Source: Microbacterium sp. zg-Y1090 (GTDB lineage Bacteria; Actinomycetota; Actinomycetes; Actinomycetales; Microbacteriaceae). Taken from it: 64,000 nt of DNA. Under the pieces are notes generated by a model. The model ran no database searches, was not told where the DNA came from, and saw nothing but the letters and a program-made list of their open reading frames with translations. The DNA lies in NCBI RefSeq assembly GCF_030246945.1, contig NZ_CP126742.1, positions 1,364,001 through 1,428,000 on the forward strand, written 5' to 3'. Positions 40,749 through 48,936 of the stretch are shown here, piece after piece (position 1 is the stretch's first letter; every line of letters starts with the position of its first letter). A program made the translations under genes and the position numbers.

Positions 40749-43364
40749 TCAGACCAGCCCGATGAGGTCCTCGCGCGTCTTCACGCCGAGCTTGCGGAAG
40801 ACGCGGTAGAGGTGGTTGTCGATCGTCCGCTCACTGACGACCAGCCGCTCGGCGACTTCCCGGTTGGTCAGGCCCGCGGCGATCAGATGGGCGACCTCGC
40901 GCTCGCGGGGTGTCAACACGGATTCCGGGTCGAGACGTGCCGACAGCACCAGCGAGAGGTCGTCGCCTGCGGCGTGCACGGCACGGCGCAGGTGGAGCGA
41001 TTCCCGCGCAGCGGCGTCGGAGCGCCCTTCCTGACGCAGGTAGCGCACCGCCATCGCGTGTGCACGGGTGGCGTAGAGCACGAGGCCCGCATCGCGGAGG
41101 ACGTCCGCCGCGGCGAGCAGCCGTTCGGGTGAGTGATCGCCCGCGCCCTCGAGGAAGGCGCCCATCGCCGGCATGATCGAGCCCTGACTGGCGAAGGCCA
41201 CCTGTGCCGCGCGGGCCGTGCGTTCCCCGTCCACATGCAGCTCCAGCAGCCGCACCGATTCGAAGACGGCGGCCAGGAGGTGCCCGTCGTCGATGAGGGT
41301 GGTGACCTCCTCCCACGCACCGGCGGTCGCCTCGTCGGCGGGCACACCGCGGGCGAGGGCGAGCGCCGCGGCAGTGGCGGCGGGGCTCATGTACGGGAAG
41401 GGCCCCGCGCTGAGGCCCAGCGCGTCGAGCTGCACGACCATGTCGTGCGCGCTGTCGAAGGCGCCTTCCCACAGGGACAGACCGGCGCTGATGGAGAGCA
41501 GGCCGGCGCGGGCCTCAGGGGCGAGGACGGCAGGGGCGTTCACAGCGAACAGGCTCGTCAGATGGTCGCGCAGGGTGCCGAGCCGCCCCTGCAGGAAAAG
41601 TCCGAGCGCCACCACGTAGCCGTAGGGCTCGATTCGCGTGCGGTCGAGGGTGCCGCGGGCGAGGTCGAGCTGCCGCTGCGAGCTCTGTATGGCGCCGGCG
41701 ATGTCGCCGTCGCAGAGCTGGGCGAGCGGTATCACCGAGTAGGGATCGCGGCGCAGCGGGTCGGCGGGGGAGAGGTCGGCGAAGTCGGCGACCGCGTCGC
41801 TCGTGCGCCCGCCACTGAGCAGCACCTCGCCGCGGACGAGCCGCACGATGTCGACGGCGTTCCAGCGCGGCAGCCCCGAGGTCTGCAACGGCCGGGCCAG
41901 CTGGCGCACCTGCTCGATCTCGGCCGGTCGCGGGTAGGCCGGCAGCTCAGCCGTTCCCAGTCCGGGCAGCATCAGGCGCAGATGCTGCTCGACGGCGGAG
42001 ACGGCGGCGCCCGAACCGGGGATCTCGTGAGCCGTCTGCGTCAGCAGGTCCATCGCCTGGTGCGTTTCGCGGCGGCTGGTCGCGCGGTACACGACCTCCC
42101 ACAGCCGCAGCCGCAGGGCGTCACGGTCCGCCGGCAGCTGCGCGGTGCGTGCGGCGGCGAGCACGTCGTCGATCTCGTGGTCGTCGGCGCCATCGTCGAG
42201 GAGCGCCTGGACGTAGGCGACCGCGGTGAGCGCCCCGGGTCGGGCCTCCCACTGCGCCCGGGACTGGGTCACGCGTCGTGCGGTCTCCTCGTGCAGCACC
42301 CGCCCGAGGATCGCGGCGGCCTCAGGCGACGAAGACCAGCGGTTCGGCGCGTGGAGGGGCGGTCGCGGGCTCTGACCGGGCAGGGCAGTGGACGCATCCG
42401 TCTGCGTGCGCGCTTCTGCGACGCGGTCGGCGGCGGCCCGCCCGCGAGCGGCCGGCGCGCGATGCCGCAGATAGTCCTCCAGAACCGGGGGGAACAACGC
42501 GGCCACGGGACCGCGATCGTCGTCGACGAAGCGGAGCAGGCCGCGGTCGTCGAGCGCGGTGAGGATCGACCACGGCAGCAAGCGCCGCACCGTCACCAGG
42601 TCGGTGGGGCCCAGCTCCGCCAGTACCCAGCATCCCTCGCGCTCGGCTTCGCTGAGTCCTTCGGTGAGTTTCACCAGGGTCGCCGCGAGCCCTCTGCTCC
42701 ACAGGTCGCGCTCAGCCGACCAGCGCTGGCCGCGCTGCACCAGACCGCCCGCCTGCCGGGCGGTGAGGGTGATCGCGCGGGCGATGCCCGGCAGTCCCCC
42801 CGACAGGGCGTAGACGCGACCCGCGGCGTCGGCGTCGACGTCGCCGCCGAGGGTGTCCGACACGAGACGGTGGATCGCCTCGAACGACGCAGGCGGAATC
42901 CACAGTGCGGTGGCCTCGCGCCGCGCCAGGACGGTGTCGACGGCCGCTGCGCCGGGGTAGGGCGGCCGCACGGTGATGACGACGGTCACAGCGGGGTCGT
43001 CGGCTGCCGCAGCGAGCACGGTCGCCGAGGCTTCGTCCAGGCGATCGCCGTCCGAGACGAGCAGCAGCACCGGCGCGGACCCCGCACGCGACGACAGAGC
43101 CTGTGCGGCGCCGAGGGGGGTCAGCGCGCCGCTGTTGGGCGCGTGGATGCCGGACAGGGCGAGTGACTCGAGCGGGCGACCCGCCGCCCCGTGTCCCGTG
43201 AGGGACCGTACGGTCCATTCCTCGCCCGCCATGACGTCGCCCACGAGGCGGAGCGTCTCCCGCCGGCCGGCGCCGGGCAGCCCCACCACCACCACGCAGA
43301 TGCCGGAGCGCACCGACTCCGCGATCGTGCTGACCAGCCCGGAGCGCGGAGACGGCGTCGCCAT
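40749..43364 (-). CDS. Large LuxR-type regulator with degenerate P-loop (MalT/LAL-like)
   Basis: 871 aa. The C-terminal LuxR helix-turn-helix (about 810-871) is clear: LTPREREVAHLIAAGLTNRE and VSERTIDNHLYRVFRKLGV. The N-terminus is an ATPase-like domain, but its Walker A is GLPGAGRRE (28-36), with Arg-Arg in place of Lys-Ser/Thr; a Walker B-like VLLLVSDGDRLDE follows. The middle (about 400-790) is helical and Ala/Leu-rich, like the repeat domain of STAND regulators. It lies directly upstream of the GT2/surface-protein genes on the same strand and may control them. CATAGT six bases before the ATG could be its -10 box. Confidence 0.85.
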   Translation of the reverse strand: MATPSPRSGLVSTIAESVRSGICVVVVGLPGAGRRETLRLVGDVMAGEEWTVRSLTGHGAAGRPLESLALSGIHAPNSGALTPLGAAQALSSRAGSAPVLLLVSDGDRLDEASATVLAAAADDPAVTVVITVRPPYPGAAAVDTVLARREATALWIPPASFEAIHRLVSDTLGGDVDADAAGRVYALSGGLPGIARAITLTARQAGGLVQRGQRWSAERDLWSRGLAATLVKLTEGLSEAEREGCWVLAELGPTDLVTVRRLLPWSILTALDDRGLLRFVDDDRGPVAALFPPVLEDYLRHRAPAARGRAAADRVAEARTQTDASTALPGQSPRPPLHAPNRWSSSPEAAAILGRVLHEETARRVTQSRAQWEARPGALTAVAYVQALLDDGADDHEIDDVLAAARTAQLPADRDALRLRLWEVVYRATSRRETHQAMDLLTQTAHEIPGSGAAVSAVEQHLRLMLPGLGTAELPAYPRPAEIEQVRQLARPLQTSGLPRWNAVDIVRLVRGEVLLSGGRTSDAVADFADLSPADPLRRDPYSVIPLAQLCDGDIAGAIQSSQRQLDLARGTLDRTRIEPYGYVVALGLFLQGRLGTLRDHLTSLFAVNAPAVLAPEARAGLLSISAGLSLWEGAFDSAHDMVVQLDALGLSAGPFPYMSPAATAAALALARGVPADEATAGAWEEVTTLIDDGHLLAAVFESVRLLELHVDGERTARAAQVAFASQGSIMPAMGAFLEGAGDHSPERLLAAADVLRDAGLVLYATRAHAMAVRYLRQEGRSDAAARESLHLRRAVHAAGDDLSLVLSARLDPESVLTPREREVAHLIAAGLTNREVAERLVVSERTIDNHLYRVFRKLGVKTREDLIGLV

Positions 43365-43412
43365 GCCCCCACTATGGTCGGCGGGGTGCGATCGCGCCAG
43401 CCTCGCGCGGGG

Positions 43413-44342
43413 TCAGCTGCGCGGGTGCGCCGGCCGCGTCAGGTTCAGCAGCAGCACGGTCATCGCGGCCGCGGAGAGGGCGGCGAGCACCATGTGCACG
43501 CCGACGGCGAGCTCGGGCAGGCCGTTGCGCGCCTGGTAGATCCCGACGGCGATCTGCACAAGAACCACACCGAGCAGTGTCGTCGCCCACCGCCGGGTGG
43601 GCAGGGTCCGAGCCCAGGCGGCCCCGGCCAGCACGAGGAGGGCGGCCAGCAGCACGTATCCCGGCCAGGCGTGCACGTGCTCGAGCACTTCGGCGTTGAA
43701 GCCGTTGCGGCCGGCCTCGACGTCTCCCGAATGGGGGCCCGCGCCGGTGGTCAGCACGCCGAAGGAGATGGTGACGGCAAGGGGGACGAGGGTCGCGTAC
43801 GCGGTGCGGGCGTACCAGAGGGGCACCGCGCGGCGCCGCGGCCCCGGCACGGTGTGCATGCGCACGAGGAAGGCCGCGCAGACGCACACCAGCAGCAGCG
43901 AGGCGACGTAGTGGAAGCCGACGATGAAGGGGTTCAGACCGGTCAGCACCGTGATGCCGCCGACGATCGCCTGCGCGACGACGCCGCCGACGACGACGAG
44001 GGCGAGCATGAACAGGTCGCGGCGCTCCCGGCGCATCCGCCACAGGAGAACGACGACGATGAGGGCGAGGATGCCGACGAGGCCGGTCAGCGTGCGGTTG
44101 CCGAACTCGATCACCCCGTGAATGCCCATCTCGGGGGTGTTGACGAGCGACTCGGGGGTGCAGGTCGGCCATGTGGGGCACCCCAGACCCGACCCGGTCA
44201 GGCGTACCGCGCCGCCGGTGGCGATGATCAGCACCTCGGCGAGGAACGACAGCCAGGCGAAGACGCGGATGCGGCGGTCCACCGTGGCGGGGAGCCAGTC
44301 GTGGAACCGGGAAGGGGTGCGCGTCGCGACCGCCTGGGACAT
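43413..44342 (-). CDS. ctaA: Heme A synthase (COX15/CtaA)
   Basis: 309 aa with eight predicted membrane helices. LTGSGLGCPTWPTCTPESLV is the signature of the first half, and His residues sit in GVIEFGNR/IVGFHYVAS and LEHVHAWPG/VGVHMVLAA. It converts heme O to heme A for cytochrome aa3. The ATG at 44342 has AGGAGG six bases upstream; the open frame beyond it has no family sequence. It is divergent from sufB across 252 bp. SURF1, another cytochrome aa3 assembly factor, is at 58861-59763. Confidence 0.93.
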   Translation of the reverse strand: MSQAVATRTPSRFHDWLPATVDRRIRVFAWLSFLAEVLIIATGGAVRLTGSGLGCPTWPTCTPESLVNTPEMGIHGVIEFGNRTLTGLVGILALIVVVLLWRMRRERRDLFMLALVVVGGVVAQAIVGGITVLTGLNPFIVGFHYVASLLLVCVCAAFLVRMHTVPGPRRRAVPLWYARTAYATLVPLAVTISFGVLTTGAGPHSGDVEAGRNGFNAEVLEHVHAWPGYVLLAALLVLAGAAWARTLPTRRWATTLLGVVLVQIAVGIYQARNGLPELAVGVHMVLAALSAAAMTVLLLNLTRPAHPRS

Positions 44343-44594
44343 CTCGTCGCCTCCTGGGAATGCACATCGGATCGCGTCGGTTCGGGCCCGCGGGCCACGA
44401 CCAGGCGCCGGCGTTGCCTGTAGACTCGTGCTTTGGGGATGCCGCGCACAAGCGCCGGTCATCCCTCCCAGTCTAGGTGTGATCTCACGCCCAGTTGAGC
44501 GGGCCCGGAAGCGGCATCACCACCCTCGGAACTCCACGAGGGGGCAGGAATGCCGGGACGGATGACACCGTTGTGGCCCAGAGGAGGAAACGTC
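44343..44594. promoter_or_regulatory. Divergent ctaA/suf promoter region
   Basis: 252 bp without a gene. A TAGACT at 44421-44426 (plus strand) is a candidate -10 box for the suf operon and would give a leader of about 165 nt. Within that leader CCCTCG-N8-CGAGGG (about 44523-44542) can form a hairpin. No SufR gene or recognisable SufR/IscR site was found. Confidence 0.35.
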
Positions 44595-46013
44595 ATGTCG
44601 GATGTGCTGATCGACCGTCCCGAGCTCGATGGGCTGGGGGTGTACGAGTTCGGCTGGCACGACCCCGACGCCGCCGGCGCGACCGCCAGGCGCGGACTGA
44701 GCGAAGCGGTGGTGCGTGACATCTCCGCTCTCAAGGCCGAGCCCGAGTGGATGCTGAAGACCCGCCTGAAGGCCCTGCAGCTGTTCGGTCGCAAGCCGAT
44801 GCCGACGTGGGGCGCCGACCTCAGCGACATCGACTTCGACAACATCAAGTACTTCGTGCGCTCCACGGAGAAGCAGGCCCAGACGTGGGAGGACCTCCCC
44901 GACGACATCAAGAACACGTACGAGCGCCTCGGCATCCCCGAGGCCGAGCGCCAGCGTCTGGTCGCCGGCGTCGCCGCCCAGTACGAGTCGGAGGTCGTGT
45001 ACCACCAGATCCGCGAAGACCTCGAGGCGCAGGGTGTCATCTTCATGGACACCGACACCGCCCTGCGCGAGCACCCCGAGTTCTTCGAGGAGTACTTCGG
45101 CACGGTCATCCCGTCCGGTGACAACAAGTTCGCCGCGCTGAACACCGCGGTGTGGTCGGGCGGATCGTTCGTCTACGTCCCCAAGGGCGTGCACGTCGAC
45201 ATCCCGCTGCAGGCGTACTTCCGGATCAACACCGAGAACATGGGTCAGTTCGAGCGGACCCTGATCATCGCGGACGAAGACTCCTACGTGCACTACATCG
45301 AGGGCTGCACGGCCCCGATCTACCAGTCCGACTCGCTGCACTCCGCGGTCGTCGAGATCATCGTGAAGAAGAACGCCCGCGTGCGCTACACGACGATCCA
45401 GAACTGGTCCACGAACGTCTACAACCTCGTCACCAAGCGTGCCGTCGCACACGAGGGCGCCACGATGGAATGGGTCGACGGCAACATCGGCTCCAAGGTG
45501 ACGATGAAGTACCCGTCGATCTTCCTGGTGGGCGAGCACGCCAAGGGCGAGACCCTGTCGGTGGCCTTCGCCGGTCCCGGCCAGCACCAGGACGCCGGCG
45601 CCAAGATGATCCACATGGCGCCGTACACGCAGTCGTCGATCATCTCGAAGTCGATCGCCCGCGGCGGCGGCCGTGCCGGCTACCGCGGCGAGGTGCGGGT
45701 GGATGCCAACGCGCACCACTCCGCCAACACGGTGCGCTGCGACGCGCTGCTGGTCGACACGAAGTCCCGCTCCGACACGTACCCCGCGATCGACATCCGC
45801 GTCGACGACGTGCAGCTCGGGCACGAGGCGACCGTGTCGAAGGTCAGCGAGGAGCAGCTGTTCTACCTGCAGTCCCGCGGCATGCCCGAGGACGAAGCCA
45901 TGGCGATGATCGTCCGCGGCTTCATCGAGCCCATCGCCCGCGAGTTGCCCATGGAGTACGCCCTCGAGCTGAACAAGCTCATCGAGATGGGCATGGAAGG
46001 ATCCGTCGGCTGA
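44595..46013 (+). CDS. sufB: Fe-S cluster assembly scaffold SufB
   Basis: 472 aa. Family motifs: [50 protein letters not shown] with the conserved Cys, and [11 protein letters not shown]. It forms the SufBC2D scaffold that assembles Fe-S clusters. The ATG at 44595 follows AGAGGAGGAAAC, an excellent ribosome site. The stop shares one base with the sufD start (TGATG). It heads a five-gene operon sufB-sufD-Rieske-sufC-sufT. Confidence 0.96.
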   Translation: MSDVLIDRPELDGLGVYEFGWHDPDAAGATARRGLSEAVVRDISALKAEPEWMLKTRLKALQLFGRKPMPTWGADLSDIDFDNIKYFVRSTEKQAQTWEDLPDDIKNTYERLGIPEAERQRLVAGVAAQYESEVVYHQIREDLEAQGVIFMDTDTALREHPEFFEEYFGTVIPSGDNKFAALNTAVWSGGSFVYVPKGVHVDIPLQAYFRINTENMGQFERTLIIADEDSYVHYIEGCTAPIYQSDSLHSAVVEIIVKKNARVRYTTIQNWSTNVYNLVTKRAVAHEGATMEWVDGNIGSKVTMKYPSIFLVGEHAKGETLSVAFAGPGQHQDAGAKMIHMAPYTQSSIISKSIARGGGRAGYRGEVRVDANAHHSANTVRCDALLVDTKSRSDTYPAIDIRVDDVQLGHEATVSKVSEEQLFYLQSRGMPEDEAMAMIVRGFIEPIARELPMEYALELNKLIEMGMEGSVG

Positions 46014-47203
46014 TGACCAGCGTCACCCAGGCCCCCGCCACCCGCGGAGAGGGCCACATCGACCCTGCCGCCGCTTTCGTGCCGGTGCAGACCCGGTCGG
46101 AGCGTCCGACCTCGTTCGACCCGGCCGACTTCGGCGCGCCCACCGGCCGTGAGGTCAACTGGAAGCACACCCCGCTGACGCGGCTCGGTGCCGTGCTGAC
46201 CGACGAGGAGCCCGACGCCACCGCCGTCGCGCACCGCATCACCGGTCCGGAAGGCCTCGTGATCGCGTCGACCGGCCACGATGCCCCGGCGCGCGGCGAG
46301 GTCTTCCGTCCCGAGGATCTGCCCGCGGCGATCGCATGGAAGCGCAGCCCCGACGCGGTGCACGTGCGCATCCCCGCCGGGGTCGAGCAGGACGACCTGC
46401 TGCGCATCGACCTCGCCGGGCGGGATGCCGGTGCCCACGGGGCCGACCACATCATCGTCGAGGCGATGCCGCAGTCCGCTGCCACGGTGCTGCTCTACCA
46501 CTCCGGCACCGCTCAGTACGCGCAGAACGTGGAGATCATCGTGCGCGACGGCGCGCGGCTGAACCTCGTGACGGTGCAGCGCTGGGACGAGGACGCCGTG
46601 CACGTGGCATCCCACCAGGCGCGTGTGGACCGCGACGCGTCGCTCACGCATGTCGTGGTGAGCCTCGGGGGCGGCGTCGTGCGCGTGAACCCCTCGGTCG
46701 AGCTCTCCGGGGCCGGCTCCTCCTGCAAGCTGTACGGCGTGTCGTTCTCCGACTCCGGCCAGCACCTGGAGAGCCAGGTGTACATGCACCACAAGGGACC
46801 CCACACGAAGGGCGACGTGCTCTACAAGGGCGCCCTGCAGGGCGAGAGCGCGCGCAGCGTGTGGATCGGCGACGTGCTGATCGGCCCGGATGCCGCCGGC
46901 ACGGATTCGTACGAGGCCAACCGCAACCTGGTGCTCACCGACGGCGCCCGCGCCGAGTCCATCCCGAACCTCGAGATCGAGACCGGTGACATCCAGGGCG
47001 CAGGCCACGCCAGCGCCACCGGACGCTTCGACGACGAGCAGCTGTTCTATCTGCAGGCCCGCGGCATCGGCGAAGCGGAGGCGCGACGCCTGGTGGTCCT
47101 CGGCTTCCTCGGCGAGATCGTGCAGAAGACCGGCATCCCCTCGCTGGAGGAGGAGCTCACGGCGGCCATCCTCGCAGAGCTCGACGCGGAGCCGTCGGCA
47201 TGA
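46013..47203 (+). CDS. sufD: Fe-S cluster assembly protein SufD
   Basis: 396 aa, paralogous to SufB. The C-terminal beta-helix core holds VYMHHKGPHTKGDVLYKGAL, SYEANRNLVL, IPNLEIET and GRFDDEQLFYLQARGI. It pairs with SufB in the SufBC2D complex. The start overlaps the sufB stop, and its stop overlaps the Rieske gene start (ATGA); the four upstream genes are therefore tightly coupled. Confidence 0.95.
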   Translation: MTSVTQAPATRGEGHIDPAAAFVPVQTRSERPTSFDPADFGAPTGREVNWKHTPLTRLGAVLTDEEPDATAVAHRITGPEGLVIASTGHDAPARGEVFRPEDLPAAIAWKRSPDAVHVRIPAGVEQDDLLRIDLAGRDAGAHGADHIIVEAMPQSAATVLLYHSGTAQYAQNVEIIVRDGARLNLVTVQRWDEDAVHVASHQARVDRDASLTHVVVSLGGGVVRVNPSVELSGAGSSCKLYGVSFSDSGQHLESQVYMHHKGPHTKGDVLYKGALQGESARSVWIGDVLIGPDAAGTDSYEANRNLVLTDGARAESIPNLEIETGDIQGAGHASATGRFDDEQLFYLQARGIGEAEARRLVVLGFLGEIVQKTGIPSLEEELTAAILAELDAEPSA

Positions 47204-47526
47204 CCGCCACCCGCGTCTGCGCACTGAGCGAACTCGAGCAGGACACCGCCCGCCGGGTCGAGGTCGACGGGGTCCCCATCGCCCTCGTTCTGGATTCGAA
47301 CGGTGAGGTGCACGCCATCGGCGACACCTGCACCCACGGCGACATCTCGCTCTCCGACGGATTCGTCGAGGGGGAGACCCTGGAATGCTGGGCCCACGGC
47401 TCGGCGTTCTCGCTGCTCACCGGCCGTCCCCTCAACCTCCCCGCTTACGAGCCCGTCCCCGTCTACGTCGTCGAGATCGACGGCGACGACGTGCTCATCG
47501 ATCCGACCCTGAAGAAGGAAGTCTGA
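47200..47526 (+). CDS. Rieske [2Fe-2S] ferredoxin of the SUF operon
   Basis: 108 aa. The two Rieske cluster motifs are complete: C-T-H-G at 44-47 (DTCTHGDISL) and C-W-A-H-G at 63-67. It resembles the ferredoxin subunit of non-heme dioxygenases but has no oxygenase partner here. Lying between sufD and sufC with ATGA overlap, it more likely supplies electrons to Fe-S assembly, an arrangement common in actinobacterial suf operons. Confidence 0.9.
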   Translation: MTATRVCALSELEQDTARRVEVDGVPIALVLDSNGEVHAIGDTCTHGDISLSDGFVEGETLECWAHGSAFSLLTGRPLNLPAYEPVPVYVVEIDGDDVLIDPTLKKEV

Positions 47527-47528
47527 CA

Positions 47529-48299
47529 ATGTCTGTCCTCGAGATCCGCGACCTGCACGTGACGGTCGAGACCGATGAGGGAACGACCCCGATCCTCAAC
47601 GGCGTCACCCTCACCATCCGCACCGGTGAGACCCACGCCATCATGGGCCCCAACGGCTCCGGCAAGTCGACGCTGGCGTACACGATCGCCGGTCACCCCA
47701 AGTACACCGTCACCGGCGGCTCGATCACCTTCGACGGTCAGGACGTGCTGGAGATGACGGTCGACGAGCGCGCCCGTGCCGGTGTCTTCCTCGCCATGCA
47801 GTACCCGGTGGAGATCCCCGGCGTCACCGTGACGAACTTCCTGCGCACGGCCAAGACCGCCATCGACGGTGAGGCCCCCTCGCTGCGTTCGTGGACCAAG
47901 GACGTCAAGGAGTCGATGAAGAACCTGCGCATGGACCCGAAGTTCGCGCAGCGCAACGTCAACGAGGGCTTCTCGGGCGGCGAGAAGAAGCGTCACGAGA
48001 TTCTGCAGCTCGAGCTGCTGCGCCCGAAGATCGCGGTGCTCGACGAGACCGACTCCGGCCTGGATGTCGATGCGCTGAAGATCGTCTCCGAGGGCGTCAA
48101 CCGCGCCAAGGAGAACACCGGCCTCGGCGTGCTGCTGATCACCCACTACACGCGCATCCTCCGCTACATCCACCCCGACTTCGTGCACGTCATGGTCGCC
48201 GGGCGCATCGCGGAGGAGGGCGGCCCGGAGCTCGCCGAGCGTCTCGAAGCCGAAGGCTACGACCGCTACCTCGAGCCCGCCGCCGACGCGGACGCGTAG
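47529..48299 (+). CDS. sufC: Fe-S cluster assembly ATPase SufC
   Basis: 256 aa ABC ATPase. Walker A MGPNGSGKSTLAYTIAG, signature NEGFSGGEKKRHEILQL, Walker B IAVLDETDSGLDVDA and H-loop ITHYTR are all intact. Asp-Glu-Thr in Walker B is typical of SufC. It powers the SufBC2D complex. The ATG at 47529 lies two bases after the Rieske stop. Its stop codon is part of the probable -10 box of the next gene. Confidence 0.96.
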   Translation: MSVLEIRDLHVTVETDEGTTPILNGVTLTIRTGETHAIMGPNGSGKSTLAYTIAGHPKYTVTGGSITFDGQDVLEMTVDERARAGVFLAMQYPVEIPGVTVTNFLRTAKTAIDGEAPSLRSWTKDVKESMKNLRMDPKFAQRNVNEGFSGGEKKRHEILQLELLRPKIAVLDETDSGLDVDALKIVSEGVNRAKENTGLGVLLITHYTRILRYIHPDFVHVMVAGRIAEEGGPELAERLEAEGYDRYLEPAADADA

Positions 48300-48302
48300 G
48301 AT
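48297..48302 (+). promoter_or_regulatory. -10 box TAGGAT built on the sufC stop codon
   Basis: The sufC stop TAG plus GAT forms TAGGAT ending six bases before the ATG at 48309. The last suf gene may thus also be made from a leaderless internal transcript. Confidence 0.4.
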
Positions 48303-48308
48303 CGCCTC

Positions 48309-48638
48309 ATGACCGCGACGCTCACCACCGAGAAGTACGAAGAGGTGATCGAGGCGCTCAAGGACGTGATGGACCCCGAGCTCGGGATCAACGTCGTCGA
48401 CCTCGGCCTCATCTACGACCTCGCGTGGGATGACGAGAACGACGCCCTCGTCATCCACATGACGCTCACCTCCGCCGGCTGCCCGCTCACCGACGTGCTG
48501 GAGGAGCAGACGGCTCAGGCCCTCGACCAGGTCGTCGAGCGCTTCCGCATCAACTGGGTGTGGATGCCGCCGTGGGGCCCCGAGCGCATCACCGATGACG
48601 GGCGCGACATGATGCGCGCCCTCGGCTTCGCCATCTGA
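48309..48638 (+). CDS. MIP18/SufT-like Fe-S assembly factor (DUF59)
   Basis: 109 aa. The family core reads VMDPELGINVVDLGLIYDL, with the reactive Cys in LTSAGCPLTDVLEEQ and a WMPPWGPERIT end. SufT-type proteins help load clusters onto target enzymes. It is the last gene of the operon and precedes a strong hairpin. Genes for the cysteine desulfurase SufS and scaffold SufU, often found between sufC and this gene, are absent. Confidence 0.9.
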   Translation: MTATLTTEKYEEVIEALKDVMDPELGINVVDLGLIYDLAWDDENDALVIHMTLTSAGCPLTDVLEEQTAQALDQVVERFRINWVWMPPWGPERITDDGRDMMRALGFAI

Positions 48639-48658
48639 CGCTGCGTCATCGCACGCGC

Positions 48659-48691
48659 AAGGCCCGACGCCACGACCGGCGTCGGGCCTTT
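48659..48691 (+). terminator. 13-bp hairpin terminator of the suf operon
   Basis: AAGGCCCGACGCC, a six-base loop and GGCGTCGGGCCTT followed by T, 20 bases after the last suf gene. Confidence 0.8.
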
Positions 48692-48700
48692 CGCGTGGGC

Positions 48701-48891
48701 GTTTCGTCTCGGGCGCTGCGCGCCCTCGCTCAACGACCGGGGGCGGCGGTGGGGCGGTGGGGCGTTTCGTCTCGGGCGCTGCACGCCCTCGCTCAACGAC
48801 CGGGGGCGGTGGGGCGTTTCGTCTCGGGCGCTGCGCGCCCTCGCTCAACGACCGGGGGTCTCGCTGCGCGCCCTCGCTCAACGACCGGGGG
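48701..48891. repeat. Array of four units of a 43-bp GC-rich repeat
   Basis: Units GTTTCGTCTCGGGCGCTGCG followed by CGCCCTCGCTCAACGACCGGGGG, at 48701-48743, 48764-48806 and 48816-48858, with a truncated fourth at 48859-48891. Each holds the palindrome GGGCGC-TGC-GCGCCC. Spacers of 0-20 bp are G-rich. It fills the 298-bp gap between sufT and the next gene. It looks like an interspersed intergenic repeat that has multiplied in place. Confidence 0.85.
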
Positions 48892-48936
48892 CAACCGATG
48901 GGCGCCCGGCGTCGACGGGCATGCCAAGCTTGAATC

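Noticed and set aside
40749..43364. Large LuxR regulator taken as a sign of a natural-product gene cluster.
   Set aside because: No polyketide, peptide-synthetase or other biosynthetic core gene is near; the neighbours are glycosyltransferases, a surface protein and heme A synthase.
48701..48891. Small coding frame across the repeat cluster.
   Set aside because: The frame only exists because the repeat lacks stops; there is no start with a ribosome site, and the unit is palindromic.
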